From an uncultured Lachnospiraceae bacterium (GTDB lineage: Bacteria > Bacillota_A > Clostridia > Lachnospirales > Lachnospiraceae), in NCBI GenBank assembly GCA_910585855.1, contig CAJUGZ010000180.1, positions 1-8,898 on the forward strand: a stretch of DNA of 8,898 nucleotides, given 5' to 3'. Both the position numbers and the translations under genes were made by a program. The notes under the pieces were generated by a model that did no database searches, was not told the DNA's origin, and saw only the letters and a list, made by a program, of their open reading frames with translations. Positions 7,216 to 8,898 of the stretch are shown one piece after another (position 1 is the stretch's first letter; every line of letters begins with the position of its first letter).

Positions 7216-7277
7216 ATGCCATATATAAAAACAGGTCTTTCTCTATATAAAACTATATAAAAAATTCCCTGCGGCAT
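7216..7277 (-). promoter_or_regulatory. Potentially structured 5' leader of the surface-protein mRNA
   Basis: In the minus-strand transcript AUGCC (7273-7277) can pair with GGCAU (7216-7220). The adjacent GCAGG (7268-7272) can pair with CCUGU (7231-7235), and an AU-rich inner hairpin forms between them. The leader from the predicted start near 7279 to the ATG is about 107 bases. I recognise no riboswitch class, and the AU-rich parts pair easily by chance. Confidence 0.25.
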
Positions 7278-7285
7278 TTAACCAT

Positions 7286-7322
7286 ATTATACACTAAAGT
7301 TTCTATTTAGGGTAGAAACTTT
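7286..7322 (-). promoter_or_regulatory. Proximal promoter with overlapping palindromic operator
   Basis: A perfect TATAAT (7286-7291) on the minus strand lacks a recognisable -35 hexamer. In its place, four bases upstream, is a perfect inverted repeat: AAAGTTTCTA (7296-7305) and TAGAAACTTT (7313-7322) around 7 bases. The dyad centre lies about 30 bases upstream of the predicted start near 7279. This is the layout of a dimeric transcription factor site, either a repressor blocking polymerase or an activator replacing the -35. The regulator is unknown. Confidence 0.55.
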
Positions 7323-7434
7323 GCATAAATGACATGTTTTTCATTCAAAAACTGCATCTTTATTCAAAAATTTATGTATTTATCTCTTAATGTTCTCTTT
7401 AATTCTACTAATTTCTCCAGTATTTTCCTTTTTT

Positions 7435-7463
7435 ATTATAATTTTTCTTAACTTTATATCCAA
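7435..7463 (-). promoter_or_regulatory. Possible distal promoter upstream of the surface-protein gene
   Basis: TTGGAT (7458-7463) and TATAAT (7435-7440) are 17 bases apart on the minus strand, with a predicted start near 7428. It could give a longer transcript that passes through the palindrome at 7296-7322. The rest of the gap 7323-7562 is AT-rich. I see no gene in it, no clear terminator for the gene ending at 7563 and no other structure I can support. Confidence 0.3.
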
Positions 7464-7562
7464 TAATTTATCGGCATTTTATTTCTAAATCTTTCACCAA
7501 AATTCATTTTTTATAAAATAATAAATTTGGAAACTTCTACAAAACATCTGTTCGATTTATTT

Positions 7563-7853
7563 TTATTTCTGATCCGAAAAATAATTAAAATACTTCCAAG
7601 CCATCTCTTCTTCTATTGCAAAGCATTTCTGCAGCTTTTTTATAATTTTCTCTGCCGGAAACCCTTCCTCCAAATTATCTAAAATCATTGCTTGTATTCC
7701 ACGTTCTAATCCCTGCTGCAATCCCTGCTGCAATCCCTGCTGTAATCCCTGCTGTAATCCCTGCTGTAATCCCTGCTGTAATCCCTGCTGCAATCCCTTC
7801 TTTAATCCCTGTTCTATCGCCTGCTCTTCAATTAAATCACTCAAATTACACAT
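7563..7853 (-). CDS. Candidate intragenic 96-residue C-terminal protein (RpnS-like antitoxin)
   Basis: Inside the Rpn gene an in-frame ATG at 7851-7853 (Met262 of the long protein) is preceded by AAGGAG (7862-7867 on the plus strand as CTCCTT) with an 8-base spacer. This is a better ribosome binding site than that of the full-length start. Initiation here would give a 96-residue protein starting MCNLSDLIEEQ and containing the GLQQ repeats and C-terminal domain, but no nuclease core. In E. coli Rpn genes a separately translated C-terminal product is known to neutralise the toxic nuclease. I infer the same arrangement from the start signal alone; expression is not shown. Confidence 0.45.
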   Translation of the reverse strand: MCNLSDLIEEQAIEQGLKKGLQQGLQQGLQQGLQQGLQQGLQQGLQQGLERGIQAMILDNLEEGFPAEKIIKKLQKCFAIEEEMAWKYFNYFSDQK

Positions 7854-8636
7854 CTTTTTCACTCCTTCTTCTATCTTTTCTGTCATCTCTAAGCCATATT
7901 TATTTGATAATATCTCCACCTTTTCTTTCACTGAAATCTGACTTGTCAACAAAACAGATAATAACTGATGCAGCAGACTTCCACCACTGGAATCTGTTTT
8001 ACTTAAATAAATCATCACAGCAGAAAGTAAATCATATCTGGACTGTTTTCCAAATTCTCCATAAAGATTATTTTGTTCTATCTTATACTCAGTAATTGTA
8101 TTTTCTGCATAAGATGGAGAATCCATACAGATCCAAATCGAATATACTTTCTTAATTTGATCATAATGTTCTGCTGTAAACTCTGTATCTAATTGTGCTG
8201 ATAACATTCTTGCACAGTAAAAAATTGCTCTTGTCACCAAATCATAACCAGGATAATAATTTTTTTGAGCTTCTATGTTTATAATTAATTTTATCCGTTT
8301 TTCATTAGGAGTTAAGGCATAAAAACGAATATCATATACGATCTTTCCCTCATTTGGAACAGCGTCCTCATTTTTTAATCCCGTAATCGCCGGAGAACCA
8401 GATATTTTTTCCCCCGGATAAATAGAAACCGCCATAATTTCCGGTTCTCCCTCAATACAATCTTTTATCCGGGAAAGTTCTGTTTCCTTAAACTCTTCTA
8501 CGGTGTATTTTAATATCCATGACAAAATCCCTTTATCACTTAAAATTTTCTTTACTTCTGTATCATATTTTTCCTTATTCTCTGCTATATTCAAAGCATG
8601 AAAAAGATATGTATTCCCCAAAGATTTTCTTTCCAT
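7563..8636 (-). CDS. Rpn-family / PD-(D/E)XK nuclease (recombination-promoting nuclease, 'transposase'-like)
   Basis: The 357-residue protein matches a family abundant in Lachnospiraceae and annotated as PD-(D/E)XK nuclease family transposase or Rpn nuclease. Family cues are the opening LGNTYLFHALN (6-16), ECIEGEPEI-like CIEGEPEI (60-67), Asp102 in YDIRFYALTP, Glu122 and Gln124 in IINIEAQKNYYPGYD, then RAIFYCARMLSAQL and KVYSIWICMDSP. D...ExQ is the expected nuclease core. A helical segment (220-275) leads to seven GLQQ units (281-308) and a short C-terminal domain (313-357). I place the start at 8636. The longer open frame begins with a GTG inside the tRNA-like gene, and the family homology starts at MERKSLGNTY. 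The ribosome binding site there is weak (GAGAGAGAAGAA). Rpn proteins are DNA endonucleases linked to recombination and, in E. coli, to phage defence. The gene stands alone, downstream of two tRNA genes. Confidence 0.88.
   Translation of the reverse strand: MERKSLGNTYLFHALNIAENKEKYDTEVKKILSDKGILSWILKYTVEEFKETELSRIKDCIEGEPEIMAVSIYPGEKISGSPAITGLKNEDAVPNEGKIVYDIRFYALTPNEKRIKLIINIEAQKNYYPGYDLVTRAIFYCARMLSAQLDTEFTAEHYDQIKKVYSIWICMDSPSYAENTITEYKIEQNNLYGEFGKQSRYDLLSAVMIYLSKTDSSGGSLLHQLLSVLLTSQISVKEKVEILSNKYGLEMTEKIEEGVKKMCNLSDLIEEQAIEQGLKKGLQQGLQQGLQQGLQQGLQQGLQQGLQQGLERGIQAMILDNLEEGFPAEKIIKKLQKCFAIEEEMAWKYFNYFSDQK
7708..7815 (-). repeat. 12-bp tandem repeat encoding GLQQ units
   Basis: Seven near-identical 12-base units (AATCCCTGCTGC or AATCCCTGCTGT on the plus strand) run from 7708 to 7791. 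They are followed by two diverged units (7792-7815). The only variation among the seven is C or T at the last position, giving synonymous TTG/TTA leucine codons. Copy-number change would add or remove four residues without shifting the frame. The low divergence suggests recent expansion. Confidence 0.95.
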
Positions 8637-8748
8637 TTCTTCTCTCTCAATCTCTAAAATAACTCCAAAATTTGCTGAAAACACCGATATACATTTTTTA
8701 GATTTTTCCTTATTTATGCATGGTTTACCGACTTTTAAGAACAAAAAA

Positions 8749-8820
8749 AGCACAAGATAGGAATCGAACCCACGCCCCCTTCTTGATAATAGGAGAACTC
8801 TGCCATTAAGCTACTTGTGC
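8749..8820 (-). tRNA. tRNA-like gene with non-canonical anticodon arm (tRNA-Gly-related; possible pseudo-tRNA)
   Basis: The minus strand has a perfect 7-bp acceptor stem (GCACAAG/CTTGTGC), TA at 8-9, a D-arm GCTT-AATGGCA-GAGT and a T-arm GTGGG-TTCGATT-CCTAT. The discriminator is U, as in bacterial tRNA-Gly. No CCA is encoded. The T-arm differs from that of the neighbouring tRNA-Gly by one base. The best anticodon arm is CTCCT-ATTATCA-AGAAG, which has a C-A mismatch, A at 32 and C at 37. It would read TAT, with poor fit to any bacterial isoacceptor. The 7-T run directly after the acceptor stem may end the transcript. The tRNA-like fold is clear; a decoding role is doubtful. Confidence 0.7.
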
Positions 8821-8848
8821 GAAATTTGAATCTCTTTACTTTTAAAAA

Positions 8849-8898
8849 GCGGGTGATGGGAATCGAACCCACGTATCTAGCTTGGAAGGCTAGTGTTC
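8849..8898 (-). tRNA. tRNA-Gly (anticodon TCC), 5' part outside window
   Basis: The minus strand shows the 3' half of the D-stem (GAAC), an anticodon arm CTAGC-CTTCCAA-GCTAG with anticodon TCC, a four-base variable loop, T-arm GTGGG-TTCGATT-CCCAT and the 3' acceptor strand CACCCGC followed by U. No CCA is encoded. The 5' acceptor strand and most of the D-arm lie beyond base 8898. It is 28 bases upstream of the tRNA-like gene and probably shares its transcript. Confidence 0.93.

Noticed and set aside
7343..7370. Direct repeat ATTCAAAAA with 19-base period as a LytTR-type site
   Set aside because: The motif is AT-only apart from one C, the period is not the usual 21 or so bases, and such repeats are expected by chance in this gap.
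7708..7815. CRISPR-like array
   Set aside because: Units are 12 bases with no spacers and are in frame within a coding sequence.
7688..8095. Plus-strand open frame with IPAV repeats opposite the Rpn gene
   Set aside because: It is the antisense reading of the GLQQ repeat; it lacks a ribosome binding site and its composition is an artefact of the 12-bp repeat.
8637..8753. 39-codon N-terminal extension of the Rpn gene from a GTG at 8753
   Set aside because: The start lies inside the tRNA-like gene, has no ribosome binding site, and the extension does not resemble the family, whose similarity begins at MERKSLGNTY.
8749..8898. tRNA attachment-site duplication from an integrated element
   Set aside because: The two tRNA 3' ends share the T-arm, as tRNA-Gly paralogues do, but their acceptor strands differ (CTTGTGC against CACCCGC). 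No integrase is in the window.

Overview
The window looks like chromosomal DNA from a low-GC Gram-positive anaerobe of the class Clostridia, most likely Lachnospiraceae (inference). The signs are AT-rich DNA, strong AGGAGG-type ribosome binding sites, choline-binding cell-wall repeats on a secreted protein, and a PD-(D/E)XK 'Rpn/transposase' gene of a type common in that family. Almost everything is on the minus strand, so transcription mostly runs from high to low coordinates.

Region 1 (1-3244) is a tetrapyrrole block. A truncated plus-strand gene tail (1-144) converges on a minus-strand operon of a precorrin-2 dehydrogenase/ferrochelatase-like gene (2562-3185), hemB (1510-2487) and hemL (192-1505). 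Together these supply porphobilinogen-pathway steps and the siroheme/cobalamin branch. hemA, hemC and hemD are not in view.

Region 2 (3266-4729) holds two uncharacterised genes 24 bases apart that look like one operon. One encodes a 303-residue protein with HEAT-like N-terminal features and two CxxC pairs. The other encodes a 175-residue protein I do not recognise. A hairpin terminator follows them, and a candidate promoter for the heme block overlaps it.

Region 3 (4730-5107) is AT-rich and intergenic. It carries a minus-strand promoter for region 2, an oppositely oriented promoter followed by an isolated GC-rich hairpin (candidate small RNA), and the strong terminator of the next gene.

Region 4 (5108-7562) is a 687-residue secreted, modular surface protein: signal peptide, six choline-binding-type repeats, a beta-helix-like region, an InlB-type repeat and an Ig-like domain. 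Its upstream region has a TATAAT box, a perfect 10-bp inverted repeat where the -35 should be, and a leader able to fold.

Region 5 (7563-8898) is a Rpn-type nuclease gene with a 12-bp tandem repeat and a very good internal ribosome binding site before an in-frame ATG. That site is the best candidate in the window for an overlooked system: an intragenic C-terminal antitoxin. Upstream lie an anomalous tRNA-like gene and the 3' part of tRNA-Gly(TCC).
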